This document shows, piece after piece, positions 36,298 to 47,072 of a DNA stretch of 64,000 nt. The stretch is from contig CAKOXK010000005.1 of assembly GCA_934130085.1 (NCBI GenBank), forward strand, positions 1-64,000, given 5' to 3'. Source of the DNA: an uncultured Clostridia bacterium (GTDB taxonomy: Bacteria; Bacillota; Clostridia; TANB77; CAG-508). A program made the position numbers and the translations under genes. The notes below the pieces were generated by a model. That model was not told the origin of the DNA, did no database searches, and saw only the letters and a program-made list of their open reading frames with translations. The first letter of the stretch is position 1, and each line of letters starts with the position of its first letter.

Positions 36298-38695
36298 GTA
36301 ATGTATCTGCTGCATCTGCTTTACTTGCTGCTTCCGCTGCATTTTGTGCATTCCTTGATTGTCTTGTTGATGTTCCTCCAGTTGATGAATTTGCTGTTCT
36401 TGAGCCATCTCCTCTTGAATTGTTTCCTTGAGGTCTTGGTTTTGCATCTCCATATTTTTTGCTTTTTTTGAAGTTCGCTGTATAACGTTTTTTGGCATTT
36501 TGTTTTGCTATTTTCTTTGCTAGTTCGTCTTCATGACTTGTAAATTGCTTGTCAAATGCAGCTATTACCTCATCTGAATCTTTTCCTTGTTTTGAATATG
36601 TTTTGTTTAATTCATCTGCTGCTCTCTTTAGTGCGAAGTCCTCATCTGTATAGTCTCCTTCATAATCGCCTCTCATTAAGTCTACTGTATGTTGTCTTAC
36701 CTCATCTCTTGTCATTCCTGTTGCCTCTTGGTATTCATCCATTGCTTTATTTAAGTTTGATTTTTCCATTTTCTCGTTGAAGTCATCACTAACTTCTGCA
36801 CCTTTTGCCATAAATGAGTTTACACCTGTAAACATGTTCTTTACATCTCCTGTTGCTCCTCCAAGGCCTATTCCCATTATTGCTCCTGCTGCTCTTGCAT
36901 TTAATCCTAGGTAGCTTCTAACTAATTTGTTTCCGCCAATATTTCTGGCATATCCTTTTATTTTGCCACCTGCTTTTCTTCCGCCTCTGCCTACTTTTCT
37001 TACTGCATTCTTTACTGCCGCTGTTCTTTTACTATCATTTTCTGATGGGGCAACCATGTTACTAAATGCTGCTTTTGTTCTTAAGGCTGCCCTTTCACCT
37101 ACATTTAAGTTTGGTCTTTGATTTGCACCTGCACCGGCTCCAGCTGCTGCTCCTGCACCATTTTGTAAAGGATTTGCGTATTTTGCTGCAGTAGCTTTAT
37201 TTTTCTTCTTAGTATCATCATCACTTGAAGATGAACCTCCACCTGATGATTTTTTGCCTTTTCCAATTGCTCCTAACATTGATGATGCGAATACTGCACT
37301 ACCAATTGTATCTGACATTGATGTTTGCTCCATGTGGAAGATATGTCTTACTATCTTTTCTGCAGTGTATATAAAGAATAACATTGCTATTGCAATTACC
37401 ACTGTTTTCAATGATTTGTCTGCTGCTAGTAAATTTAATGCTGTATTTCCTATTGCTAAGTATGTAACACATTGAAATGGTTGCAAAATTATGTTGTATG
37501 TAAATTCTTTTAGCCATGTATTTAATGCTTGTGATTTATTATCTCCCATTTTATCGATTGAATATGTAACTGTTACTAGAGGTGATATTATTATTAAAAA
37601 GGCAATGGTTATCATACGCTTTAAATATGATAGAAGGAATATAAATGTCATTCCAACAAGCATTAAATATGCTATTGCTGAACCAACACCTTCTGTGAAA
37701 CCTACCTTCCATGCGTTATCAAAGAACTCTTTCGATACATCTGTTACTTCAGTTGGAGTCATTGCACTTACGAATGCATTATTTATATTTATTACTAAAA
37801 TCATTACATAGTGCAATACAAATAGCAATGCGATACTTGTAAGCCAGTCAACTAACATGCTACTGTATTTTGCTTTTTCTGCTGCAACTGTTGCTATTGC
37901 CATACGAATTCCTACATAGATTGCTATTGCAACTAAGGCAACTGCTGCTATGTTTCTTATTGAGTAGTACCAGATTGCAACATTTTTTCTTATGTTATTT
38001 GCTGTTGCATCTGATGAATTGAAATTAAAGAAATCTACACTTGTAATTTCAAGTTCGTTGAATAGTATGTCTGAAATTGATAATGTGCCTCCATTACCTG
38101 AGAATAGACCAAGTATTGTTTCGATAATTTTTCCTAGTAATAAAGGAAGAATTTTAGCTGGATATAGAATTAAACCAGCAGCACCATCTATAAAGTCACT
38201 AAGAGGGTCATCTCTACTACTTTCTGAAAAGTCATCTTCCGCATTAGTAAAACCATTATCTTTATTTTTTTCTGTTGCATTACCCTCTGTATTATAATCT
38301 ATATATAAATTATCTCTTTTAGTCGTAAACCATTCCCAAGGCTTCCAAGAAGGTTGTCTTGGCAAATTATATTTTTCTGCAATGTCCATATCAGTTGGCG
38401 TACATTTAACAGTAAGTCTTCCCTCATGTTTCATCGGTTCACTTGCTGAGTACTCAAGTCCATGTGCTTTTCCATCATTATCATAGTATACTCCGTATGC
38501 CTTGCCATTAATTTGTTGTAACTCTCCATTATCATATAAATCCCCTTCTTTTTTTGAGGAATCATCATACGCTGGTAAATCTACTACAGTTGCGAAAACA
38601 CTACTTTTTCCTATTATTAAATCTATGAAGTTAAATATCATTAAAAAAAGTATTATTATGCTAATAGCTTTTTTTAATTTTGTTCTTTGTTTCAT
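36281..38695 (-). CDS. VirB6/TrbL-like membrane protein 1
   Basis: 804 aa. Signal-like N-terminus, an extracellular stretch of about 200 residues, about six membrane helices (about 230-455) beginning with the shared motif WYYSIRNIAAVALVAIAIYVGIRM, and a long basic, Gly/Ala-rich cytoplasmic tail. Such polytopic proteins form the inner-membrane part of type IV secretion channels. GGAGGAG precedes the ATG. The C-terminal codons lie in the tandem repeat. Confidence 0.8.
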   Translation of the reverse strand: MKQRTKLKKAISIIILFLMIFNFIDLIIGKSSVFATVVDLPAYDDSSKKEGDLYDNGELQQINGKAYGVYYDNDGKAHGLEYSASEPMKHEGRLTVKCTPTDMDIAEKYNLPRQPSWKPWEWFTTKRDNLYIDYNTEGNATEKNKDNGFTNAEDDFSESSRDDPLSDFIDGAAGLILYPAKILPLLLGKIIETILGLFSGNGGTLSISDILFNELEITSVDFFNFNSSDATANNIRKNVAIWYYSIRNIAAVALVAIAIYVGIRMAIATVAAEKAKYSSMLVDWLTSIALLFVLHYVMILVININNAFVSAMTPTEVTDVSKEFFDNAWKVGFTEGVGSAIAYLMLVGMTFIFLLSYLKRMITIAFLIIISPLVTVTYSIDKMGDNKSQALNTWLKEFTYNIILQPFQCVTYLAIGNTALNLLAADKSLKTVVIAIAMLFFIYTAEKIVRHIFHMEQTSMSDTIGSAVFASSMLGAIGKGKKSSGGGSSSSDDDTKKKNKATAAKYANPLQNGAGAAAGAGAGANQRPNLNVGERAALRTKAAFSNMVAPSENDSKRTAAVKNAVRKVGRGGRKAGGKIKGYARNIGGNKLVRSYLGLNARAAGAIMGIGLGGATGDVKNMFTGVNSFMAKGAEVSDDFNEKMEKSNLNKAMDEYQEATGMTRDEVRQHTVDLMRGDYEGDYTDEDFALKRAADELNKTYSKQGKDSDEVIAAFDKQFTSHEDELAKKIAKQNAKKRYTANFKKSKKYGDAKPRPQGNNSRGDGSRTANSSTGGTSTRQSRNAQNAAEAASKADAADTLHLQEK

Positions 38696-38716
38696 GTGAC
38701 TACTCCTCCGTTTGAC

Positions 38717-41176
38717 TTATTTTTTTAAGTCTTGTATGAATTTATTAACATTAATTATGTCGCCATTTCCTGCTTTTCTTGATTTGTAATTTAAGTTCTT
38801 CATTTGATTAATTTTATTAGCCATTGTTACGTTTTCTTCTGATACTTGACTTTGAACTATGCTTTGGCTGAATTTGTTTGCAACTTCTTCGGTGTTAAAG
38901 TATTTTACACCTTCTTTGCTAATATACCTTCTTCTTTCTTCTTGGTCTTTGGCTTCTTTTAGTTGTTTTTCTTGTGCATCTTTTATTTGTTGTGCTTCTA
39001 TTTTTGCTAGACGTTCTTTCGCATTTTGTGTTAATAATTTTGATTGGTCTATATTTGCTATGCTTGAACTTACTAATGAGTCTATATTTTTATATTTTGT
39101 GCTGTCTTTTATTCCGTTTTTTAGTGTTTCTTGTATTGCCATACTGTTTGCGTTTAGCTTTTCTATTTTTTCAAGTTCTGCTATACTTTCTTCTACTTTT
39201 TGTCCATTTGTCATCTTGTAAATTGATTCTTGTATTTCACTACTTAATGTGTTTGCTTCATTTATCATGCTGTCAAGCTCTCTGTTGTCTTCATTTACTT
39301 TTGCTATTGCATCTCTAATTTTAGCATCTTTTTTATTAAGCTTTTCTTCTGCTTTTTGACTGTCTGTAAATAGTCTCTTAAAATCTCCTGGTGTTTTTGG
39401 TGATAGAGCCCACATGTTAAGTGCCTTTTCTGGGTCAACTCCCATCATTGGTAATACTAGAGCTGATGTTGTAAGGGCTGATGCAATTTTTAATGCATTA
39501 TTTTTTTCTGTAGTGTATCTTTTCTTTTGTTGTTTTTTATACTTTTTAAGTACTTTCTTTGAGTTTTCGCCTATTATTCCTCCACGTCTTGCATTTCTCT
39601 TTAGTTCCTGTAACTGAAGAAATTCTGGTGCAACATCACTTGCAACCTCACCTATTACTCTTTTTTCATGTGCTATTAGTTTGTTTATTCTTGTTTTATC
39701 ACCTACAAAGTTTGCTGCATCTTTTACTTTTCCCTTTGCATTTCCGTATATACCTCCTACGGTATGTCCTATTGAGCTTCCATTTTGTTGGTAGTGTTGT
39801 TCATCTTTCATTTTAAGCATTCCTGCCGTATCTTTAGCTATTCCTCCAACAAATTTTCCTGCTCTTATTCCTTCTCTTCCAATGTTTTGTCCAAATTCTT
39901 TGTAAACAATAATCTTTCCATATATACTTGCAAATTCGTTCTTTAATGGTTTTTTCATTGGTCTTAACATTTGGTCTCCACTTGAACCATTGAATTGGAA
40001 TATTTGGAATATAACATCATCAAATCTTAATAAGTATGACATAAATACTAGTGCTAGTATAAAACCGAAAATTGATTTTACTGCTAAGTCAACTGCTATT
40101 CCCATGATTACTGAATATGTAAGTGCATGTACTGATTGTATAAGTACATTTAATACAAATGAGTTTAGCCATTTGTTAAAGCCCTGTTTTCCTCTTGCTT
40201 CTGCATTATCTAATGCATATCTAACAATTACTAATGGTGCTAATAGTATAAGTATTAAGTTTTTTACATATCTTTTTAAATATACTACTAAGAATTTTAG
40301 CCAGTATATAAATAGTGCTACATACATTATTGTTCCAGCAAATCCTACACTTAGTCTAAAGTCATAGGCTCTGTTTTTTACTGTATTATATAGTGTGTTT
40401 TCTTTGGTATAATCAGCTTCAAATAAATCACACATTATGTTATTTAAGCTTAATACAAGTACTATAATATAATGAATTACAAATATCATTACCATGCATT
40501 TTAACCATGTATATAATTGCTTTTGGTAATCTGCCTTTTTGCTTGAAATTGTTGATGTAGCCATTCTTATACCTGTATAGATTAACATTATTATCATAAT
40601 TATGATTGCTATATTTCTTATAGATACATACCATCCTGCAACTGTTGATTTTATTACATCTATGGCTGATCCTTTTTCTACTACTTTTCCTGCTGCTTTA
40701 CTTGATAATAAATCTACATCAAGTGCTGGTATTCTGTTGTAGATTAAATCTTCTATTGTATAATGTACATAGTCACCTTCTACATCATCATCATTATAAT
40801 CGATATCCTCTTCTTCATTTCCTTCTAAAGCAATTAGAGCATTGTCTATTAATTTTTCAATATTTTCTATTGTTCCAACAATTCCTATTTTTACTACAGT
40901 AAACAAACATCCTACAAGATAATCTACAAAATTAAGTGCAAGTTTAAATATCCACTTTAGGCCTCTGTTTTCTGCTTCATAGCCCATTTCTTTTGGGTTA
41001 CCTTCATATTCAAATGTATTGGTAATTGAATCTAGGTCTACTTCATAACCTGCTACTGTATCTGATGCTGCAAAAGAAACATGCTGAAAAAGGGGGTTTG
41101 ATGCTGTGCAAATTATTATTAAATTTACTAAAAAAACTACTAATAATTTTTTTATGATCTCCTTTACCTTTCTCAT
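38717..41176 (-). CDS. VirB6/TrbL-like membrane protein 2
   Basis: 819 aa. N-terminal signal-like helix, acidic extracellular segment (EEDIDYNDDDVEGDY), about six helices (about 185-390) opening GWYVSIRNIAIIIMIIMLIY, and a 400-residue Lys/Glu-rich cytoplasmic tail with coiled coil. Paralogue of its neighbours; the tails are unrelated in sequence. Starts 20 bases after the next gene's ATG region in operon order. Confidence 0.8.
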   Translation of the reverse strand: MRKVKEIIKKLLVVFLVNLIIICTASNPLFQHVSFAASDTVAGYEVDLDSITNTFEYEGNPKEMGYEAENRGLKWIFKLALNFVDYLVGCLFTVVKIGIVGTIENIEKLIDNALIALEGNEEEDIDYNDDDVEGDYVHYTIEDLIYNRIPALDVDLLSSKAAGKVVEKGSAIDVIKSTVAGWYVSIRNIAIIIMIIMLIYTGIRMATSTISSKKADYQKQLYTWLKCMVMIFVIHYIIVLVLSLNNIMCDLFEADYTKENTLYNTVKNRAYDFRLSVGFAGTIMYVALFIYWLKFLVVYLKRYVKNLILILLAPLVIVRYALDNAEARGKQGFNKWLNSFVLNVLIQSVHALTYSVIMGIAVDLAVKSIFGFILALVFMSYLLRFDDVIFQIFQFNGSSGDQMLRPMKKPLKNEFASIYGKIIVYKEFGQNIGREGIRAGKFVGGIAKDTAGMLKMKDEQHYQQNGSSIGHTVGGIYGNAKGKVKDAANFVGDKTRINKLIAHEKRVIGEVASDVAPEFLQLQELKRNARRGGIIGENSKKVLKKYKKQQKKRYTTEKNNALKIASALTTSALVLPMMGVDPEKALNMWALSPKTPGDFKRLFTDSQKAEEKLNKKDAKIRDAIAKVNEDNRELDSMINEANTLSSEIQESIYKMTNGQKVEESIAELEKIEKLNANSMAIQETLKNGIKDSTKYKNIDSLVSSSIANIDQSKLLTQNAKERLAKIEAQQIKDAQEKQLKEAKDQEERRRYISKEGVKYFNTEEVANKFSQSIVQSQVSEENVTMANKINQMKNLNYKSRKAGNGDIINVNKFIQDLKK

Positions 41177-41362
41177 TACGTCTCCTATTTGTTAATTCAT
41201 TTAAAATTTTTGATGTTTATTTTCATTGGGTTTATAAAATTTTTGTTTTAAATTTCAGCTGTTTTACATCTCAAATGTTTTGCTCTCAGATGTCTTACTC
41301 TCAAATTCCTTGCTTTCAAATTCCTTGCTTTCAAATTCCTTGATTTTTATATTATAGATTGG

Positions 41363-42622
41363 CTAGCCCAATTTTTTTAGCAAGTCGAAGTCTCTCATGT
41401 GAACATCTTTTAGTCCTTTTCCAAATTTTCCATTGTTTCTTAGAAGCATTTGTTTTACTACATCTTCTGTGTGACTTAGTAATGCTAATAAAACTATTGC
41501 AAGTAATGGCACTCTACTCATTATCTCTCCTGCTGAAAATATAAATACAGTATATAATGCTAGTTGAACTGGTCTTATTAGTATTGCTGATAAGAACTCG
41601 TTTTTCCAGTTGTCAAATGCTTGTGATCTATCATCTCCTATTTTATCTACTGCATAGGTCATGCAAACTAGTGGAGAGATTATTACAAAAAAGTATATCT
41701 TGATTGCTCTTGTTAAATATATAACAAAAAATTTTAGCTCATAGTATGCCAACATGCAGTATATTATAAAATAATAAAATTGATGTTTAGCATATTTACT
41801 TTCTTTACTCCATAGGTTTGTCCATGTATTATTGATTATATCTGTTTCAAGTCCTGTACCTGTTGATGATGATTTTGCAAGATTTACTATTGTATCGCAT
41901 ATTAAAGCTGATATTTTTATTGTTACTATCATTAATAAATGTAATACGAATACTAGTGCTATTCCTACAAGCCAGTTTACAAATAGTTTTTTATATCTTG
42001 CCATCTTTTTAGCGTTTTGCTCATTTGATGAAGCAATCATTATTGCCATTCTTACACCTGTGTATATTAAAATAACTATCATGGCAACTGCTGCTATGTT
42101 TCTTATTGAATAATACCATACTGCTGTGCTATTTCTTATTGAGTTTACAATATCTGCATTATGTCCTGAACTGGTTTTCCAAAACTGAATATCAAATAAA
42201 TCATATTTACCCATAAGTAGGTTTTCAATTGTAAATTGTTGTTTACCTTCTGATATTATTAATGTTAATATTTCATTAATTAACTTTGGTATAACAATTA
42301 GAACAGATAATAGAATTTTTAATGCTCCATTTCCTATTGTGCCTTCTGTTTGTGTATATGGGTTTCTTTGCTCTGTTGTTTCGTTTTCTTCTACCTCTTT
42401 TTGTTCTCCGTCTTCTGTTTCTTCAGTTTTTGTTTTAGTTTCTGTTACTGTTGCTGTTCCGTTTTCCATTAAACTATTAAAGTTTTCTTTAGTAGAACTT
42501 TTGTCTACTTCAGTAAGAGTTGAGGGAATTAATTGATCTTCTGTCATATTTGCATATACATTTGTTTCTATGAATGTTAGTGCTATTATAAGTGTTAAAA
42601 TAAATGCTATTGTTTTTTTCAT
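41363..42622 (-). CDS. VirB6/TrbL-like membrane protein 3
   Basis: 419 aa. Signal peptide, short extracellular part, then about six helices opening WYYSIRNIAAVAMIVILIY. It lacks the long cytoplasmic tail of the other two and so looks like the minimal form. A 15-bp repeat (TCAAATTCCTTG core, three copies near 41296-41343) lies in the gap after it. Confidence 0.8.
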   Translation of the reverse strand: MKKTIAFILTLIIALTFIETNVYANMTEDQLIPSTLTEVDKSSTKENFNSLMENGTATVTETKTKTEETEDGEQKEVEENETTEQRNPYTQTEGTIGNGALKILLSVLIVIPKLINEILTLIISEGKQQFTIENLLMGKYDLFDIQFWKTSSGHNADIVNSIRNSTAVWYYSIRNIAAVAMIVILIYTGVRMAIMIASSNEQNAKKMARYKKLFVNWLVGIALVFVLHLLMIVTIKISALICDTIVNLAKSSSTGTGLETDIINNTWTNLWSKESKYAKHQFYYFIIYCMLAYYELKFFVIYLTRAIKIYFFVIISPLVCMTYAVDKIGDDRSQAFDNWKNEFLSAILIRPVQLALYTVFIFSAGEIMSRVPLLAIVLLALLSHTEDVVKQMLLRNNGKFGKGLKDVHMRDFDLLKKLG

Positions 42623-42788
42623 TAATCTTCCCTTTCTAAAATCTCTTACATATATATTTTTTTCTTATAATGTGTTTTTGATAATATATTATTATATAAT
42701 TGTGTTTGGTTATGTATATTTTATGATGTATGTTTATCAACTTATATTATTAATGTATTTTTATTAATTATAAGATTAAATGTTGTTT

Positions 42789-44753
42789 TTACTTGTTTTC
42801 TTCTCTTTCTTTTAGTTTGTTTACGTTTGTTTCTATGAATTCGAATTCCTTCTTAGTTGGTCTTATTTCAATTATTGCTGTTTGTGAACCTACTTTGAAT
42901 AAACCTTGTCCACGCGTACATGTTGTTAGGAATTCTGCTTCTCCATCACTTAGTTTAAATACTTCTTTTATGTATTGTATTTCTGATTTATCTTGTGCTA
43001 GGAATAGCTTTGTATCAGATGATGTTAATACCGCTTGTACTTCTGATTTTTCATAGAAGTCTTGAAATCTTTGTGATACTACTGCAAGTGATACGTTTCT
43101 TTTTCTGGCACGTCTTGCCATTTTGTTTAAGAAGTCTACTGCCTCTGGGTATGGTAATAGCATCCATGCCTCATCAACTAATACTCTCTTCTTTCCGGCT
43201 TTCGCTTTATCTTCACTATTTTTCTTAACAAATTTTTCCCAAATCCATGAAAGTAATATTTGTTGTGCTAGTGGTCTTGCAAAACGCTCTTCTAATTGTG
43301 ATATATCAAGGTTTATGAATGTTGTTCCTTCTAATAAATCAAATGTTGATTGACCATCAAAGTATGACATTTGACCATTATATTCTCTTACATATTGTCT
43401 CATAACTTTTGTTAAGTAACTGTAGTGAATTCTGTAATCCGGATTTTTGTTTTGTGTTGCATTTAATAAAATTCTGTGGTACCAAGAACCTATTGTTGGC
43501 ATTTGTTTTTTATTTCTTCCTAGGTATCCACTTTGTAATGCTCCTCTTTGGTTTACTGAATATAAACTGTTAACATCATTTGTTATACCAAGACTTGCAT
43601 ATTCTTCGGCTGCTGCCTCTGCTATAATTTGCTTTGTTACTTCATTTACGTCTGTTGTTGTTCTTGTGCTACCTCTTGCCATTGTTAATAGTACTTGAGT
43701 AACATCTTCTACTTTGTTTTCAACATTTAGAGAAATCATTTCTCTACCTGTTATTTCATCTCTTGTTACTTCTGGTTCAATATCAAATGGGTTTATTATT
43801 GTATCAGATGTTGGAGAAATTACTACATTTATTCCACCTAGCGCTTCTGCTACAACTCCATACTCACCTTCGGCATCAAGGGCTAAACTCTCAATTCCCA
43901 TTAATACTGCAGATCTTGCAATTAGTGTTTTTATAGTTACACCTTTACCAGCACCAGACTTACCGAATACAACCATATTGTAGTTACTTAATGATGAATT
44001 GAAGTTATCATATAAAATTGGTAATCCTGTTTGACGGTTAAATCCAATTGGTATACCGTTTGCATGGCCAACATCTGCATTTACAAATGGAAATACTGTT
44101 GCCATTGATCTACGGTCAAATGTATGTTTCTTTCCTATTTTATCATCGTTAAATGGTAAGTTTGATTTGAAAGCATCTTCTTGCAAAGCCCATGCTGTTT
44201 TTACACCAGTTAATGTTTTTGACATTTCTGATGATAGTAATTCTGTTTCTCTATCAAGCTCTTCCATGTTGTATGCAAATATTGTACACATGATTGATGA
44301 TTCAAATAATTTATCAAGACCACTTGCTATTGCATCTCTAAGCTCTTCAGCCTCTTGTCTTTTTTGTGCTAGCAAACTTTCACGGTTGATATTTCCTCTA
44401 TCTGCTGCAACAATTCTTTCAGACTCAAGTTCATTGATTGTTCTGTTTAATTCATTTTGAGATTTTGCTTCACTTACTGGGTTTATAAATACTGAAACAT
44501 TTATATCACCAAATGTATACATTTCACGAAGTAATAATGGGAATGTTGTCATTCTAGGTAATGATGATACTATCATCGTTCTAGCATATTTACTCGTTCC
44601 TGAAATTATCTCTAAATGGTTTGTGCTTGTTGCATCAATTCCTGATGGGGCTATTAAATCTTTAATATCTTTTCTGTTTTGCATTATTCCGCTGGTGTCT
44701 TGATTTGCTGCTGGAACAGCAAAATCATTATATTGATTCTTATTTCTTCCCAT
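42789..44753 (-). CDS. VirB4-family ATPase (motor domain)
   Basis: 654 aa cytoplasmic ATPase of a type IV secretion system. Walker A GKSGAGKGVTIKT near residue 260, Walker B VLVDEAWML near 545, followed by a VVSQRFQDF sensor. The first 230 residues match the middle of VirB4 (SSLPRMTTFPLLLREMYTFGDI). The usual N-terminal domain appears to be carried by the separate upstream gene. GAGGAGG precedes the ATG. Confidence 0.92.
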   Translation of the reverse strand: MGRNKNQYNDFAVPAANQDTSGIMQNRKDIKDLIAPSGIDATSTNHLEIISGTSKYARTMIVSSLPRMTTFPLLLREMYTFGDINVSVFINPVSEAKSQNELNRTINELESERIVAADRGNINRESLLAQKRQEAEELRDAIASGLDKLFESSIMCTIFAYNMEELDRETELLSSEMSKTLTGVKTAWALQEDAFKSNLPFNDDKIGKKHTFDRRSMATVFPFVNADVGHANGIPIGFNRQTGLPILYDNFNSSLSNYNMVVFGKSGAGKGVTIKTLIARSAVLMGIESLALDAEGEYGVVAEALGGINVVISPTSDTIINPFDIEPEVTRDEITGREMISLNVENKVEDVTQVLLTMARGSTRTTTDVNEVTKQIIAEAAAEEYASLGITNDVNSLYSVNQRGALQSGYLGRNKKQMPTIGSWYHRILLNATQNKNPDYRIHYSYLTKVMRQYVREYNGQMSYFDGQSTFDLLEGTTFINLDISQLEERFARPLAQQILLSWIWEKFVKKNSEDKAKAGKKRVLVDEAWMLLPYPEAVDFLNKMARRARKRNVSLAVVSQRFQDFYEKSEVQAVLTSSDTKLFLAQDKSEIQYIKEVFKLSDGEAEFLTTCTRGQGLFKVGSQTAIIEIRPTKKEFEFIETNVNKLKEREENK

Positions 44754-44768
44754 TTCTTTTCCTCCTCT

Positions 44769-46016
44769 TTAGTTTGTCTTTCTTCTAACTATTCTTCTTT
44801 TTGTTTGGTTGCCATTTGTATTTTGCTCATTATTTTGTTTGTTCTCATCTGACATTCCTCTTATCCCCTCTTGTTTTTCTTCTGAAATTAGTTCATCTTC
44901 ACTTGCGTTATCAATCTGTCTTTTTGATTCTTCATATACCGGTTTTGATAAATCATTTTTGTATTCATCAACCATTTGTTTAGCTCTTTCTCTAACTCTC
45001 CTTGCTCTTTCTTCTCTTGTGATTTGGTCTGCCTTTAAAATACTCTTTGCTGCAACTTTTGATGCATCATCATCAATTCTTGCATTGATTCTTCTCTTCT
45101 TTTCTTCAAGAACGTCTCTTGATGTTGAATATAATCTATCATATTCAGAATCTAAGGCATTTTTTAAAGTATATTTTTCTGATTCATCACGGTTGTATGC
45201 TACATATAGTAGTTCAGCAAGTTCTTCTGATGAAAGAACTGTTCCAACAACTTCTGCTGATGTTAGAGCTCTAATTATTGATTGACATCTTGTGTAAAGT
45301 TCTGAGAATGCGATATCTGTAATCTCATCTTTTGAATATTTACTTATATCTCCATACTCGCTTGTGTAGTATGAAACAACTATGTACGTTTTTTGTTGTA
45401 AAATGTTTTTGCTTTCGCTGATTCTTATTGTGTAATCTTCAATTGACTCTCCATATTCAAGTATGTTTTCTTTTCTTCTTCTATCAAATTGTAATTTTTT
45501 TACCACTTCATACTCTCTACGTGATGAAGCAAGTTGAATTTGAGAATTTAATCTGTTTATTTGGTCTCTTATATCATCTGTACGTTTTGTGTATTCTTTA
45601 ATAATATCATTTAAATTTAAAGTTCTTGTTTGAACATATAATTGAATTGGAAATCTTAATGTGTTTAGTAATTCAATAAAACCAAGCTCAATTGCATTTT
45701 TTTCATCTTCTGAAAGAAGATCATAATTTATACCTTTGCATTCAATAACCATAACAAATTGTTTATTATTTTTTCTTACAATCATATTATCATTTATTCT
45801 ATCAAACTCCATGAATTTGTAGATTGAATCTATTTCTTTGCCATCACGTGTAATCAAATTTGCACTTGTTTTTTGTTTTGTTTGATCTGTTTCTGGTTTA
45901 TCTTCTTGTTTTTTCTTTGAAATTTTTAGAACAATTATTAAAGCAACTGCTCCAAGTATAAATATTAATAATACTACTACAGCTAGTATCAAATTAAGCA
46001 TTTGAACTGTATCCAT
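44769..46016 (-). CDS. membrane-anchored VirB4 N-terminal-domain-like protein
   Basis: 415 aa. One N-terminal helix (about 8-32), then a domain resembling the VirB4/TrsE N-terminus (IYKFMEFDRINDNMIVRKNNKQFVMVIECKGINYDLLSEDEK, with LRFPIQLYVQTR), a coiled coil and a basic C-terminus. It lies 15 bases before the VirB4 motor gene, so VirB4 seems split in two with a membrane anchor on the first part. Confidence 0.7.
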   Translation of the reverse strand: MDTVQMLNLILAVVVLLIFILGAVALIIVLKISKKKQEDKPETDQTKQKTSANLITRDGKEIDSIYKFMEFDRINDNMIVRKNNKQFVMVIECKGINYDLLSEDEKNAIELGFIELLNTLRFPIQLYVQTRTLNLNDIIKEYTKRTDDIRDQINRLNSQIQLASSRREYEVVKKLQFDRRRKENILEYGESIEDYTIRISESKNILQQKTYIVVSYYTSEYGDISKYSKDEITDIAFSELYTRCQSIIRALTSAEVVGTVLSSEELAELLYVAYNRDESEKYTLKNALDSEYDRLYSTSRDVLEEKKRRINARIDDDASKVAAKSILKADQITREERARRVRERAKQMVDEYKNDLSKPVYEESKRQIDNASEDELISEEKQEGIRGMSDENKQNNEQNTNGNQTKRRIVRRKTN

Positions 46017-46017
46017 A

Positions 46018-46443
46018 TTAATTTTCCTCCTTTGTTTGAGTTTTTTGTCTATCTTGTAATGTATCTTTAAATCTGTTTAAATCGCTTTTATCTAAGTAAT
46101 CAGGTTCTTTACGTGGTACAGAATATGAGTAAACTTTTTTGTTTTTTTTGAATGTTACGTATTCTGTTATGATTTGGTCTATTGACTCCCCACCAACATT
46201 TTTAGAAATTTTAGTATTTCCGGTTGTGGGAATTTTTACCGTACCAATTAAATAACCTAGTACTGCTAGGATTGCCATTATTGCAATTCCAACTGGCTTT
46301 ACGCCTATTGCAGAAAAGATTAAATAAAATACTAATCCTATTAATGCTCCTGCTGCTGTAAATATAAGGCTTTTGGTTGTAAATATATATAAAATTCTAC
46401 CTTCACCTTTTAACTTATTACTAGGTATATAATAACTACCCAT
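46018..46443 (-). CDS. PrgI/VirB3-like inner-membrane protein
   Basis: 141 aa with two adjacent membrane helices (about 22-62) and a cytoplasmic C-terminus, followed by VirB4: the position and shape of PrgI/VirB3. One base separates it from the next gene. Confidence 0.75.
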   Translation of the reverse strand: MGSYYIPSNKLKGEGRILYIFTTKSLIFTAAGALIGLVFYLIFSAIGVKPVGIAIMAILAVLGYLIGTVKIPTTGNTKISKNVGGESIDQIITEYVTFKKNKKVYSYSVPRKEPDYLDKSDLNRFKDTLQDRQKTQTKEEN

Positions 46444-46670
46444 TACTTATCCTCCTTAGTTTGCCTATAATTCTTTATTAATGTGTCACATACAATGATT
46501 GCTATTGATTATTATTTATTATTTATTATTTGTTGTTTATTGCTCATTGTCATATTTTCTTGTCGTTTTTAAGATAAAACACTAAATAATAGTTTAAATT
46601 TATATTTTATTTATGTTTATTGTCTTATTTGCTTGTCTTTTTAATTCAAAACATTAAATAATTTAAATTT

Positions 46671-47072
46671 TTACTTTGTGATATTTTGCATGATATCAAC
46701 AACAATGTTGTAAATTCCTGTAGCACCATAAACAACTACCATTGCTATGATTAGCCAAATTAATTTTTGTTTTATGCCTGCTCTTTCATCTGCTCCTGAA
46801 ATCATGTATTTGATTCCCATAATCATACCAACAACCATAAAAACTACAGTTGCAATAGCAACAAGAATATGTGCTATTGGTAGTATGTTCTTTTTAATTT
46901 CATCCCACTTAATTGGCGTTTGATCTCTTCCATTGTTTATAAAATTTTTTCCTTCTGATAAAATAGTGCCTGATGATAAATCAACTTCATTTGCATATAC
47001 CTTGCATGTAAATATGCTAAATACACTAAACAGTGCTATCAATAAAGTTAAAATTAATCCTACTTTCTTCAT
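46671..47072 (-). CDS. VirB2/TrbC-like pilin or channel protein 1
   Basis: 133 aa: signal peptide (cleavage near VYANE), short extracellular part, two membrane helices with a short basic loop (GIKYMISGADERAGIKQKL). The 227-base gap after it holds two diverged copies of an AT-rich segment of about 65 bp. Confidence 0.72.
   Translation of the reverse strand: MKKVGLILTLLIALFSVFSIFTCKVYANEVDLSSGTILSEGKNFINNGRDQTPIKWDEIKKNILPIAHILVAIATVVFMVVGMIMGIKYMISGADERAGIKQKLIWLIIAMVVVYGATGIYNIVVDIMQNITK

Noticed and set aside
36271..36498. 75-aa minus-strand ORF rich in Gln
   Set aside because: Overlaps the 3' part of the VirB6-like gene in another frame, with low-complexity composition; a shadow frame.
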